22,159 nt of DNA, from the NCBI GenBank assembly GCA_002224055.1, contig AZLU01000390.1:1-22159 (forward strand). Reading direction: 5' to 3'. Numbering within the stretch: the first letter of the stretch is position 1; each line of letters opens with the position of its first letter. A program made the translations under genes and the position numbers. The stretch is from Pezizomycotina sp. ARF18 (lineage: Eukaryota; Ascomycota). The notes below the pieces were generated by a model that searched no databases, was not told where the DNA came from, and saw only the letters and a list, made by a program, of their open reading frames with translations. This document shows, in pieces, positions 10,765 through 21,748 of this stretch.

Positions 10765-13671
10765 GCTGACGCTATCCAAAGCTTCAGGTCTACTCATTGG
10801 ATGGCGAAATTCGGATATGGATATCTTCATTATTGGTGTTTTAGACAGCCAAGATGTATGTGCAGCAGACACCGGTACGGCAGCCGTACCAGAAATTCGG
10901 GACTTGTCCGATTAACTCTTTATTCATGCGCTAGAGCAAGGCGTAGACCATGCTCTACGGAACGGATCTCTTTTCGAAGGTCGCAATACTCCGTCGCAAT
11001 TGTTCAACTCTGCGGGAGATCTCGTTTGCACGTCTTAGGCACTCTTAATGGACCAGAAGCAAAAGGCTTCGATCCTCGATATATCTCAGCCATCACAGAC
11101 ACCAGCCGCCAAGTTCCTGACATATATTGTCCTAGTGACAGCGACATTAGCATTCAGATAATCCTCTTCGAAAAGCCCTCCCCGAATGGATGCAATACGT
11201 GTCTTTGCACCCAATATCTCTCGCTCTAGATAACAAACCATCCGCGTTGGAAGATAGTTTACTGTCGGCTTCTCGAGCCTTGAAAAGAGAAACCAGTGTG
11301 ATCACGCCCGAAAATATTCAACTACATTCAGTCAATCATCATTCTATGACGATAAAGGAGCGATCGCTTGACACCATCGTAGGACAGGTAATTAAAATTT
11401 CATTCGAGTTATTTTGTTCGTTGCTCAGCAAACAGCAGACAACTCGTCCATATTCATATTAAGTCTTTTAAGGTATATACTTTTAGTATATATATCTTTT
11501 GCCGGCTCGTATATTTGCCATGGAATTTGCTCACCACCCAGATTCAAAGCAAATGCTGACCCCCTACCTGCCTCATTTTTGGCTCTAAATTTGGCGGTGA
11601 CTACATATAGGTAAACTGTGCGCATGAAATCTCGGTCCTCTTGAACGAGAATTCTAGCTTGTTGAGGCTCGATCGAAAAGGAGTTTAAGCATGAGCGAGC
11701 GCGTCGTGAAATCTGCTACTTCGTATGGGACGAGATGCTGTCCTTATTCTGGAGACTACTTGGCATTGCTCGCCCTTATTTGTTAAAATTATTACTTTGC
11801 GTGCTCATTGCGCAGAGGGCTGCTGCGGAACTAGTTTTAAGAATTGTGGAATGCGCATTAAACCGAGTTTGCCGCTCTTAAAGATATCTCCGCCACTGGT
11901 ATGTCACTTACAACGCTCTGTATTGGAATATCCGAGCTTGGTCCTAAATATCTTTCGTATAGCTCAACAATGCGATATCAGGCTGCAACAACTGTGCTAT
12001 TGGCCAACCCAGTATCTAAAACTCAGAACCGTAAGACGATTGGGAAAGCGTTACTACAGCCCATCCCGATTACATTCGCTTCTACAACAGCTGTGGCTTG
12101 TTGCGAATGACGTCATTATTGGGATAGCTGTCGGCTCATATCTGTTGGAAAATTCTCTTCACGTCGCGACATGTATGATACGTGGCTCAAGTAAGTAATT
12201 AACTTTGTCCACTTGCAGACCGTTTTGAAGATATTTATCTTATACGAATTTCCAAAACCGTTGTTAGGAATATACATATCGATGGGCTCCACGATATATA
12301 TCCTGGCTACAGGGAAAGCCTGCTGGTCTCAAGCTGAACCAAGACTTGGCCTATTTTTGGCGATTCTTCATCTGGGTTGTTGACTACTGGGCAGGTACGA
12401 CAGTCGCCTCTAAACAACGTCTCCCCCCTTTTTTTTTTATTTTTTTTTTTAAATATATATCTTAACCGATAACGTGACACATCGGTCCGTGTTATGTTAC
12501 AGATAAGGCTAATTATTTGGCTGGTTTAGCAATTCTGATTTTCGTTTTCTATTATTATTTCCTTCTCGTCATCGTGTAGGTTGGATATCTAGCTTGAGGC
12601 CACATCTTTCTACCGTGGTGCTAGGAATTGGGTTTTCTAGCTTCGCCGGGCATCCGATGCCAATATCGCTGTTTTCTGATTTATTATCAGTTCTCACACT
12701 GCATATTTACTCATTCTATATCGCGTCTGCACGCATATACAATGGCAGTTGACGACTATAATATCTCTATTCACCTATTTCGAGGTAAAAGCGCAACGTC
12801 CTAAGAAACCGCATCGATTCTTGCGACTACGAGCTGGACCAACTCCTCGTTGGCACATATTTTTCACATTATTGTTCTTCCTCCTCCCAACCGTTTTAGT
12901 CTACTACGTCACATTTGCCTGTGGACGGATGATTATCATAGCTATCAAAGCTTCATTGGAAACAATGCTAGCTTGCTTGAATCACTTCCCGCTGTTCGCG
13001 TTAAGCTAAGGCTTAAAGATTCAAAGAGACTGCCCGGCGGTATTATGTTCACAATGTGTGACTGCCGTTCTCCGCGCGGCGAACACGAACTAAATTAAAA
13101 AAGAGCCTATGGTATCTTATATCTTTATGAAGTTTGTCTGCCCGATGTTCTCTCCTAGAATGTTCTTCAGGTGTTTTATACTTCTCCATTTTCCGTCTAT
13201 ATCTCTTCGCCGAATACCTTAGCGTAAAAAGGCTACAAAGCTACAACGATTTAGAATAAAAGCTATTCTCTGGTTAGTGGAATTTGTTTCGAGTTGGCTA
13301 ATCGCGCAGATGCATTTAGTCTATTCCGCTCTCCTTTACAGAAATCTTCCACCAATATTTCCAGCTTGGAGACAGGATAAGAAAGCACTATGTATCGTTA
13401 CAGGTCATATTATGCCTTGCAACGGGGCAATTTGTCAGTTTCCCCCAGTCAAAGTATTAGCGGACGCGTTTTTACCCTTCTGATGCTGATGCATGAGGTG
13501 GTCCTAATTTTCCAACCTCTTATATCCAACAGGTACACCAATTCATCGAAAAAGTCTGTATCGCTCCAGTATAGCATGCTACCTGCTCATCGAGGTAGTA
13601 TCATGGATATTTGGTATCGCTTGATAGAGACTCAGGGCACAAAGGCCCGCGGTAAAAGGAGCTGCCCATGA
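10724..13671 (+). CDS. GPI1: GPI1, GPI-GlcNAc transferase subunit (PIG-Q family), frame-disrupted
   Basis: Gpi1/PIG-Q is an ER membrane subunit of the complex that adds GlcNAc to phosphatidylinositol, the first step of GPI-anchor synthesis. The N-terminus reads LLRIFWPTELTLSKASGLLI then GWRNSDMDIFIIGVL. The conserved Gpi1 region follows: DIRLQQLCYWPTQYLKLR (~11970), SLLQQLWLVANDVIIGIAVG (~12075-12135), WLQGKPAGLKLNQDLAYFWR (~12305-12360), VLGIGFSSFAGHPMPISLFS (~12618-12678), LHIYSFYIASARIYN, LLFFLLPTVLVYYVTFACGR (~12870-12927), RLPGGI, then FHQYFQLGDRIRKHYVS (~13333-13385) and SLQYSMLPAHRG near the stop. Clear introns are 12191-12267 and 12395-12579; a likely one lies at ~13042-13270, and others at ~11388-11720 are unresolved. 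Missing bases in AAAA 12787-12790, TTTTT 12860-12864 and near 13004 break the frame within conserved text. Confidence 0.9.
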
Positions 13672-14361
13672 CAATTATGTTTCTACGGTCGCTTGAATCT
13701 GTTTATCTGCGACTAGTGTGAAGCGTCTATATTTTCAAGCCATCTCATTCGTTCCCCAACTGTTGTTAAACATGACGTTGCCCTAATATACCCTATATCT
13801 TTATCTGTTTATGAACATTCAGATACCCTGGACTTTCGGACGAAGTCAGCGAGATAGTATACAGGCACCTTTCTCGTCGAGTTTTCATCTAGTCGCTAGA
13901 TAGCCTGTTTATTCTTGCTTAAGAAAAAAAAGGGAAAGAAAGCTAAACTCCCATGCTATACAGGCAGACTCGTTAGGTATGGGGAAGTTAAGCGATTGGT
14001 GCGTTGTGAGTCTTTGAGTTGATATAGTCCGGTTGATGGTGATTCCGGTTTATGACATACATGCCTACTTCCTAAGTCGTTTCAATTTATATATACTTTA
14101 GTAAGTAGTATTTTGATTTTGCCAGTTGTTCCCAGTTATTCCTCTCGTGTTTTAGGAAGTTCTGGTTACCTCGGTAATTCCTTGGCAAATCTAACCCTAC
14201 AGCCAATTAGGGGTAACCGGCCCTACAGGGTACCAAAATAGTACTGTATCCGAATCATCTGAGAGCTGCTCGTTCAAACAACCCCCCCAAAGGAGGAAGG
14301 AGGGAAAAAAAAGGGGATCGATGTGTAAATAATAATAACAATAGCACCCATGAAAGTCAAA

Positions 14362-14414
14362 TTAGTGTCAAGTAGTGTCCAAAGTAGTGTCCAAGTAGTG
14401 TCCAAGTAGCAGTG
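14362..14414 (+). repeat. Short tandem repeat, about four copies of an 11-12 bp unit
   Basis: Unit AGTAGTGTCCA with small length variation. Copies run from AGTGTCA through three AGTAGTGTCCA(A) units to a decayed AGTAGCAGTG. It is visible directly in the sequence, in the intergenic DNA upstream of the WSC gene. Function is unknown. Confidence 0.85.
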
Positions 14415-14907
14415 CTATAACATTGTCTACCTATCAGAATCTTCAACCAACTTCTTTCACCCACAAGCGTATTGTTCTCTCACTCGCCGTTACTAAATTG
14501 TTAGTAATCCCTCCCATCTTTTCTTCAAAATGTATTTTTATTTTTAATTTTAGTTTAATTACAACGACCAAAGAAAAGGAGACCGAAAGAACGACCGAAA
14601 GAAACTCCCAATAGCATCTCCTTTTATTTTTTTCAATAACAATACTTGATTTATTATTATTAATAATTATTATTATTATTAACACACATCTCTCACACTC
14701 TTTCTTTATCTGTCTTCCTTTCGTTTACCGTCTTTTCCCTTCAACACTCTCTTTCTTTCTTTTTCTTTCTTCCTTTTTTTAACAATATCTTCTTCCATTC
14801 TTTCTTTACTGCTGCCTTTTTTTTTTTTTTTTTTTTTATAAAATTGGGCACTTTTTTCGGTGCTTTGGTGCACTCCCTCTGTTTCCCCCCTCGAACAATT
14901 CCCTCCC

Positions 14908-14910
<3 letters not shown>

Positions 14911-14937
<27 letters not shown>
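14911..14937 (+). repeat. T27 homopolymer
   Basis: Uninterrupted run of 27 T within the pyrimidine-rich region. A T21 run lies just upstream at 14817-14837. Lengths of such runs are unreliable in most sequencing data. Confidence 0.9.
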
Positions 14938-14941
<4 letters not shown>

Positions 14942-16715
14942 CTTCTACAGTTCAAGCACACACTCTCTCTCCTCTCCCTTTTGCTTTTCACTTTTCCCCC
15001 CCCTGATCCTCTCCTCGCTCATTTTCGAAACTACTCGCTCGCTCACTCCTCTTCCCTCACTCTCATTAATTATAGTTTATACTTTATATCAAGTACGTAT
15101 TTCCCTTCCGATATAACTTTTTTTTTAAAGGAAAAGTAATTTTTTTTATTTAAAATATTTAAAATATTAAGTATATACGATAAATTTGTTTAAATTTTTA
15201 TTTCTCCCTTTTGCATTCGTCGTGATTCTCTTTAATACGGTAGTACCACTAGGAGTGCTTGCTTGCCTCGCTGGCTCACTGCTTCACTCGCTCACGTAGG
15301 TTCATTCTCACACATCCTTGATTCCCGCCAAATTTTTTCTTTCTTTTCTTCCCTGTTCCTCCTTCCCTTTCATTCACTTCTTTAGATCATATTTTATACA
15401 TATTAGCTTTACGGTGGTAACGAAAGGCTCTACGCGCTTCCCTTGGTGCTTACTCCCTTACACCGTGTCTATCGACTGCTAAATATATATTCATTTCCCC
15501 TTTCTCTCTTTGTCAGTCGGTTATCTGCTGCCTCGTGCCTTTTTTTCATCACATATCATATATACCCTACGTATATTCTCTATATGTCTTCTCCCCCTTT
15601 CCTTGTGTCCCTCTCCTATACTTCTTCTCGCTCTTTTTCTTGCACATATGTAAAAAAAAGGGGGGGGAGGGTTTCGTTTATATCTATGTCAGACGTCTAA
15701 GCGTCCATCCGAGATATCCAACGATCTAAATTATTGGAAACATTTGGGTGTAGGATGATGTGTATATTCGCTTCTTCGTATCATATTTTGACATCCTTTC
15801 GTTCGTCTACTTTTCAGGCATCCTCCTCTCCTTTCCTATCCAAATCCTGAAAACCACTCATACGCAGAATTATTACGAGCAGAGCAAATTTTCTATAACT
15901 CTTTACTATCCCACTTTTTGACACACAATTTTTAGGCTTTCTATATGCTTCGTAACTAACACTATATTCTCCAGCTTTTCGTTGTAGTATCATTGGGCAT
16001 CAGTTGGTGCATTTCACTACCTTTCATCCGCATTCTATTACCAACCGCTCAAACACGACTGGCTCGCTGGTCCGAACCCGTAACTTGCAACGCTCCTTAC
16101 ACAAGTAATTTGATCAACTTTGTTACTACCACACCAAGCCACCGATTGCGTTCAATACTATGAAAATTTATATCGACTGTTAAGGACGGTTAAACTTCTG
16201 CAACCTTTCTTTCCTACGCGTCCCCCTTTTTCTCTTTGAGATCTCCGCACTCAGGTGTTGAAGGACCCGCAACTATATTTCGAGAAATTTTCATTCAAGC
16301 GAACTTGCGCACTCGCTCTTAACGGGGTTGATATCCAGATACGCATCGCCTCAGATTTTCCTAAATCTCGCCTGTTGATTCCCTCGATCGGTCAAGCGTA
16401 AATTCCTCACATTGCTTGTTCCGCTTGTCTATCGACCTCAGAAGTTCGCTTCGTAGACGACGACAAGGGAAAACAGATTCAGTAAATCTAAAAAGTAGGG
16501 GAAAGGAGGCGGGTTTTGTCTGATTTTACAAGATCTCGGCTCGATACTCGAATGTCTTTTAGAGAAAGGTAGTTTGGCGACTTCTTGGCGTAAGGTCTAA
16601 AAACCCGGTGTTGACGATATTGTATGTTACCAGACTGAGGAGAGCAAGGCTGTTCGTTTCCGACAATTTTCTCTGCAAACTGAGTTCTATACTGGATAGG
16701 GCTGGGGTGAATTGA

Positions 16716-18025
16716 ATGGGTCAGATCACCATGTTTTCACTAAAGAATGTTTCCATTCTCCTCTCGACACTGGCGCTGCTTGTCCAGGCCCAAGATGCGG
16801 GCAACTCAGCATAGCAGGCTGTTACGACAGCAAAGGGAAAACCACAAATGCTGGTACAAATCCGTACCAATCTCAAGGCAAATTGTCAACAGGTGTGTTT
16901 CAAGGCGAAAAAATCTGTTTTTGCCTTGACGCAAGGGAATCTCTGTTTCTGCGGAGACTCACTTCCTGCAAGCGGGAAAGTAAATATGGATTCGGATTGT
17001 AATGTCTCGTGTTTTGGTTATCCACAAAGCTGTGAGTTCTTCGTCACCTTTTTTTTTTTTTTCACTTTTCCTACGGAGACAACTAGACGAAGGGAAACGA
17101 AAAGTCAAAAATTCAATGTGACATTTGTTCTACCTTCATTCCTGGCGTGATATGGAGTGGGTTAAGAATTCTCTGCTTGTATCACGCCCCTCAACAAGTT
17201 TATATGTCGTTGCCGTAATCATGCTGATACCTGGCTTCTAGGTGGTGGAAAAAATGCCTGGCTTTTTGGCTTTACAGGTCTTGACACCGAATCGTCGTCC
17301 GGCTCCCAAAGCGCGGACTCACCAAGTGTCGCAACTGTCACTGCTGGAGGTATGTTTCGTTTGCAAGCATATGCTATTATTCCAGAAATCAGAGCTCCTT
17401 GAGATCTGTTTCAATTTCCTTCAATCTTACCTCGAAACATGGTGATTAACTCTTTGTTTCTTCGTTGTGCATTAGCAACTGTTGTTGTTACCGCTTCTGG
17501 TGGACAATCGCCTACTGAGTCGTCGTCGAGTAGTTCAAGGGTGGTGCAGTAAAGCGGGAGTTGCTGCTGGTGCTGTTGTTGGTGTTATTGCGTGGTTGCC
17601 CTGGGTGTTGGTGTATGGTTGGCCGTACGCCGAAAACGACGACTCATTGCCGAAGAGGAATATCGTGCAAAAGCCAACAAGGAATTCATGGAATCAGCCG
17701 CCAAGAAAGTGTCGCCAGACCAGAGACTGGACCCTGTCCTACTTCAGCAGAGAAGATTAAGTGATGGCAGTATTGCCGACAATCAAGACTATACACGACG
17801 AATATTGAAGGTATGTGATCTACATTTCTCCTACCGTAATTCACCTCCCCGTAGCCCCTCTCCCGAGAAGGGCCCTGTGTCCTGTTACTTTTTTCATCTG
17901 TTTCATTCGTTTTAATCACTATGCGATGATTTGGCTTCGCCATTGAACAGAAATGATGTTTTGCTAACAAGTTCTATCTTTTCTCAGTGACTAATCCTGA
18001 TGGTATATATCTGAAGAGTTTTTGA
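16716..18025 (+). CDS. WSC-domain cell-wall stress sensor, type I membrane protein
   Basis: WSC proteins are mechanosensors of the cell-wall integrity pathway that signal through Rho1. In-frame ATGs at 16716 and 16731 lead into a signal peptide (MFSLKNVSILLSTLALLVQA). The Cys-rich WSC domain follows (GCYDSKG, QGNLCFCGDSLPASGKV, SDCNVSCFGYPQSC, GGKNAW, FTGLDTESS; to ~17300). Next come a Ser/Thr-rich stem (SVATVTAG, TVVVTASGGQSPTESSSSSS), a membrane span (AAGAVVGVIA then VALGVGVWLAV), a basic RRKRR stop-transfer, and a cytosolic tail with RRLSDGSIADNQDYTRRILK. Exons: 16716-17031, 17242-17349, 17476-17810 and 17988-18025. Introns 1 and 2 join in phase. The last join is one base short: read literally it gives a stop after RRILK, but adding one G gives VTNPDG, which I believe is the usual fungal ending. 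Frame slips occur near 16800, 17550 and 17590. The stem is shorter than in many sensors. Confidence 0.87.
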
Positions 18026-19111
18026 TTTGTCGCTCGTCGCACCCGCCACTCTGGGCGGGGCTGGCGGGAGGGACAATTTTCAACATATCAGTGGGAATTT
18101 TCAACCCCATTCGGAATACACCTCTGTTCGCACCTTGCGTATTAGTTACCTTCTGCTTCTTCATACCTTCCTTTCCTCTTCTTATCATATCCGTTTAACA
18201 TAAGTAAAAGTCACTTCTATAAAAAATATTTCCCCATTCTATTTTTCATTTTCTCCCTTCTAACCTCACATTGTTTCAAACTTCATCTAGCCTTTCGTTA
18301 TGTTTACCTCCCCATTAGAAGAATCATGGGCGGTGTTGATCGGGACTTGATTTCTCATTTGAGAAGTATGGCGCTGGGGCCGGACAGGACAAGTAAAGAC
18401 GTTCGCTCGGCATCACTTGAGAAAGAATACGTTTTCTGACCTACATCTACGTTAAATGGATACGCATCAAACCCGATATTAGAATACTAATAAACCATTT
18501 AGATATTATATCTGTAAGCAAGTAAAACTTCGTTGTATCATTTCTTTGTTCCAAAAATTTCCAAATTGCTAAGATCTATTCTACTCTGAAAGCTGTTTAT
18601 TCTGTATAGGTTTTTGATCGCCGGTGTTTAAACCAACAGGAGCTTTGAATCATTTCTTTGCCATAGCACTGAAAGTTTAAATGCTTTGTAAGACCAAGGT
18701 CGTTCTGTGAATCTGCCGAGGACCCTAGGTATCCGAGACCTGAAGCTTTGCTCTAAGCAGAATATTTATATGGTCTTTTGTTACTGATGTCAATGAACAG
18801 AGTTCTTGTCTGGCGGAGGTGCTGCAGGGCTAAACGTCTGAGTACGAGACAGATTTTATGTTGATATTATTGAGCTGCGGAGACCACAAATCAAAGCACC
18901 GGAAGAAGCGTGTTCATTTCATCCGAAAAATAAAAAGGATTACGACGTATAGCAATAAGAGATTATCTAGTGATTAGCAACAATAGGGTATAAACCCACG
19001 AATAGCGGTGAAACAATATTATACGGGTCCGATGCAAAGAGACTGTTTAGATGTGGACAGATGTGAAAGGAAAATCCGGATGAGACGTGAATATATCCAC
19101 TTGGTGTGGCT
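18026..19111. other. Convergent intergenic region, WSC / CHO1
   Basis: Tail-to-tail spacer of about 1.1 kb holding both 3' ends. It has ordinary AT-rich composition with a brief GC-rich stretch near 18045-18070 (GCCACTCTGGGCGGGGCTGG). No gene, tRNA-like box pair or repeat was recognised. Confidence 0.5.
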
Positions 19112-20443
19112 CTAACTAAAGAGATCTAGAAAACTATGGCTTGGAATCTTGACAGTTTTTGAAACCATGGCACAGGCGTGGGCAAGAAAAAGACTACTGC
19201 CGGATGGAACTCAAATATAGTTCCTTCCCTAACTAACCCTAGCGGTAATTTCTCTTGGGTGCGGCCAGTATACAGCCAGTACGCTAAAATAGCGACGATC
19301 GACAGTGTCGTCGGAATTGGCGTGCCCTCAAATATTTGGATTTTCCGGTCTTATCCTTTGGCAGATGCTGAACGGTCACATTGAACCTAGCAAGTCGCGA
19401 TAGGCCGCAGAGTATGAAGAAGGTAAGCAGAAGAGTATCCAGGAAGTACGGAATCCACATGCAAAAGCACAGGCGGCCGGTGCAACACCGAAAGAGATCT
19501 AAATACGGCTGGAGTTAACGACTGGTGCTGTTAGTATGGGTTGTAGGGTTTTACGAACGAGGTCTGCGAGCGAGTCCAAACTCTTGGCCCAAAAGCGAGC
19601 TCTTCTTCCTCCAGCGAGCAACTTTCCATCCATGAAGTCGAAGAATAGTCCAAAAGGCATAAAGGATATCGCAAGCCAAAGCGTTGAGGGGTTACCATCC
19701 AAGCAATACCGCATAGACGAAAATATGCTCATTGCGCCGCAAAACCCTGAAGAATGGGTCATGTTAACTTGTTGTAACTTCAGGGCCAAGCAGCCATATA
19801 GTACTGGAAATGCTAAATACCATTCATCTCGGTAATAACGTCTGCAAGGTGGAGCTGGCTAGAAGGGCAAAAAAAAAAAGTTAGTAAAGCAAAAATTAAA
19901 TCCTGAACAGAGCGAAGCGTTGAAGGATATTATAAAGAGAGGCAGAAACTACATCTCTTTGTCCGCCGGATGGAGCATGAACAAACTGATATATATATAT
20001 CGGTTGGAGTAAAATTACGCGGCGTTTGGAACAGCGGAATAAGTAGATTTCTCCCTACCGTATCATGGAAAAATGGCCCGAATCACCCTTTATCTCTATC
20101 ATCTTGGCTTCACTTTCTGTTATATCGGCATTCGAAGCTTGAACAAAGTTAGCCATCTTTGACTTGGATCCTTTGTCCTATCTCGCTCTCTGATTTTTTT
20201 TTTCTCTTCTTTCCATTTTCTCTTTTTTTAGGATATATTCTTACTGTAGATCTATCGCTGGTAATATAGCAATCGGAGCCATGGGTTTCGAATAGCAGCC
20301 ATATAGATTTATGTAATATATTGAGACGAGAGAGGTGGGAGAGGAGAGAGCAGAAGCATATAAACAGCGTCAGAGAGTTGAAATACGTACGCTTTACCGA
20401 GTTGACGGCGCTTATTGGTCGACGTTGACCTTAGTTGCGCCAT
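19112..20443 (-). CDS. CHO1: Phosphatidylserine synthase (CDP-alcohol phosphatidyltransferase), frame-disrupted
   Basis: Cho1 makes phosphatidylserine from CDP-diacylglycerol and serine in the ER membrane. The ATG at 20443 gives MAQLRSTSTNKRRQL, then a GTAAAG donor. Further exons carry SGGQRDVVSASLYNIL and RFALF (~19965-19905), and LHLADVITEMNG (19858-19821). Intron 19747-19820 joins in phase to GFCGAMSIFSSMRYCL, then STLWLAISFMPFGLFFDFMDG. The catalytic signature DGxxARx8GxxxDxxxD is present only across two frame slips: a missing base near 19620 after DGK, and an extra base in AAA 19578-19580. The C-terminal half holds FNVTVQHLPKDKTGKSK, YFEGTPIPTTLSIVAILAYW (~19370-19290), EFHPAVV and MVSKTVKIPSHSF, ending at TAG 19112-19114. 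The order matches filamentous ascomycete enzymes closely. Exon ends between 20398 and 19965 are unresolved. Confidence 0.88.
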
Positions 20444-21566
20444 TGCTGATAAGAGTTGAACAACAAGGAGACCAAGGAGACAAGGAGTTCAGGTCAGGCT
20501 TCGTGCAGAATCTGAGATTATGGATGATGCGGAGATTTTCAAGAAGTAAAGAGACCAAAAAAAAGAGGAAACAGCGATAAGCGAATACAAACCACACTTT
20601 ATTTTTTCCTGTGATAAATATTTGTCCTTGGGAGCGAGACGCTAATCACACTTCCCAAGCAAAGAGCGGAATTAAGCGGAGCGTAATAGTCAAGAAGGAC
20701 TGACTCTGATAGCCAATATATATATTATTAGTTGAAGTGCAGAAAGTCGATATCAGTCCTTCAAAGGGAAACCACCGTACGAAGGGGTTTACGGTTAGAA
20801 AAGAGGGGACGAAGTGGAAATAATATATCATCAGGACTTGAGTAGTGGGTTAAGCAGTATTTATTTTCCAGGGGAAAAAAACATTAAGAATCTGAACAGT
20901 CGAGCTACGTAATGGGGTTTTTTTTTTTTAATTTTTAATTTTTTTAATTTTTAAATTTTTTTTTATATGCTCTTTTCATGTGTCAAGGGTTGATTGAGCG
21001 TGCGGTTTATATTTGTTTATTATTTATTTAATTTATTTTTTATTTATTATTATTATTATTATTTAAAAAAATGGCATTCGAAGTCAGGCTTCTATACCAT
21101 ATACGTTTATTATTTGACAAAAACTAATATTCCTTAATTTTCTAATTCTGCTCAAATAAATACAAGTAATAGGGAGAAACTTGGTGAGTTACTTGCTACT
21201 GTTCTTATGGGGACGTTATATATATGCAATTACCTCTTCCTCAGTATACTAAGATATATATCACATGCATAGTCTCGACCAAACTCTCCCGAAGGTTTTT
21301 TGCGGGAGTCTGAGCGAGACTAATATATGCGTATATATGTTTTGTTGATCTCTTTGCTTAAGCCGTTCTACCATATTATTATTATATTTGGCGGATATAT
21401 GCTCATGGCTATATCAGGAGATTTCAAGAAATATACAACATTGCTTTATATAGTAATATAAATTACTTCTTCGATAGTCTTGATCTTCAATCGGCTAACT
21501 ATTTGCCTAAATTTTGCATGTACCTGGGCATAGTCTTTTTTTTCTTTTTCTTTTTTTTCTTTCTTT

Positions 21567-21607
<41 letters not shown>

Positions 21608-21748
21608 CCGCTGGAAGTTTGACAAGACATATATGTACATATTGCGACCTTTCATATAAATACAATACTTAAGTAGTACACACGTAATACTCCGTCCCAC
21701 AGACGGCCATTTACGTTTATAAAGTGCTATACTGTGAAGGAGCATGAC
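20444..21748. other. AT-rich intergenic region upstream of CHO1
   Basis: About 1.3 kb between the CHO1 start and the 3' end of the RGG protein gene. 20918-21065 is low-complexity A/T with TTTTTAATTTTTAA and ATTATTATT units. Several TATATA stretches lie at 21220-21340. CHO1 regulation would be expected here, but I could not point to an inositol-responsive element. Confidence 0.5.
21569..21607. repeat. T26 directly followed by A13
   Basis: A run of about 26 T (preceded by T/C-rich sequence from 21537) abuts a run of 13 A, a perfect self-complementary junction able to form a T/A hairpin. It lies in intergenic DNA beyond the RGG gene's 3' end. Confidence 0.85.

Larger units (their letters stand above)
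13672..16715. other. Long pyrimidine-rich non-coding stretch before the WSC gene
   Basis: About 3 kb with no credible gene. 13.7-14.3 kb is ordinary AT-rich DNA with the GPI1 3' end. From about 14.42 kb the + strand becomes strongly C/T-rich, with T21 (14817-14837), T27 (14911-14937) and many CTCTC/TTTCTTTC words to about 16.3 kb. Short open frames inside (for example at 15443-15729) are dominated by Ser, Phe, Leu and Tyr as expected from CT-rich DNA and look non-coding. The likeliest content is the WSC gene promoter plus a long 5' leader, possibly with introns or upstream ORFs. Confidence 0.5.

Noticed and set aside
15443-15729. Overlapping plus-strand frames rich in Ser, Phe, Tyr and Leu
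   Set aside because: Composition is what CT-rich DNA gives in any frame; no conserved motif, no signal-peptide-plus-domain structure and no good splice context.
16060-16085. A possible tRNA B-box-like word (GGTCCGAACCC)
   Set aside because: No A box at the right spacing and no cloverleaf could be drawn; probably chance.
19499-19789. A 96-residue minus-strand frame starting MALKLQQVNMTH that contains the CHO1 core
   Set aside because: Its first ~14 residues fall inside a 74-bp intron (19747-19820) whose removal joins LADVITEMN to GFCGAMSI in phase; the true start is far upstream at 20443.
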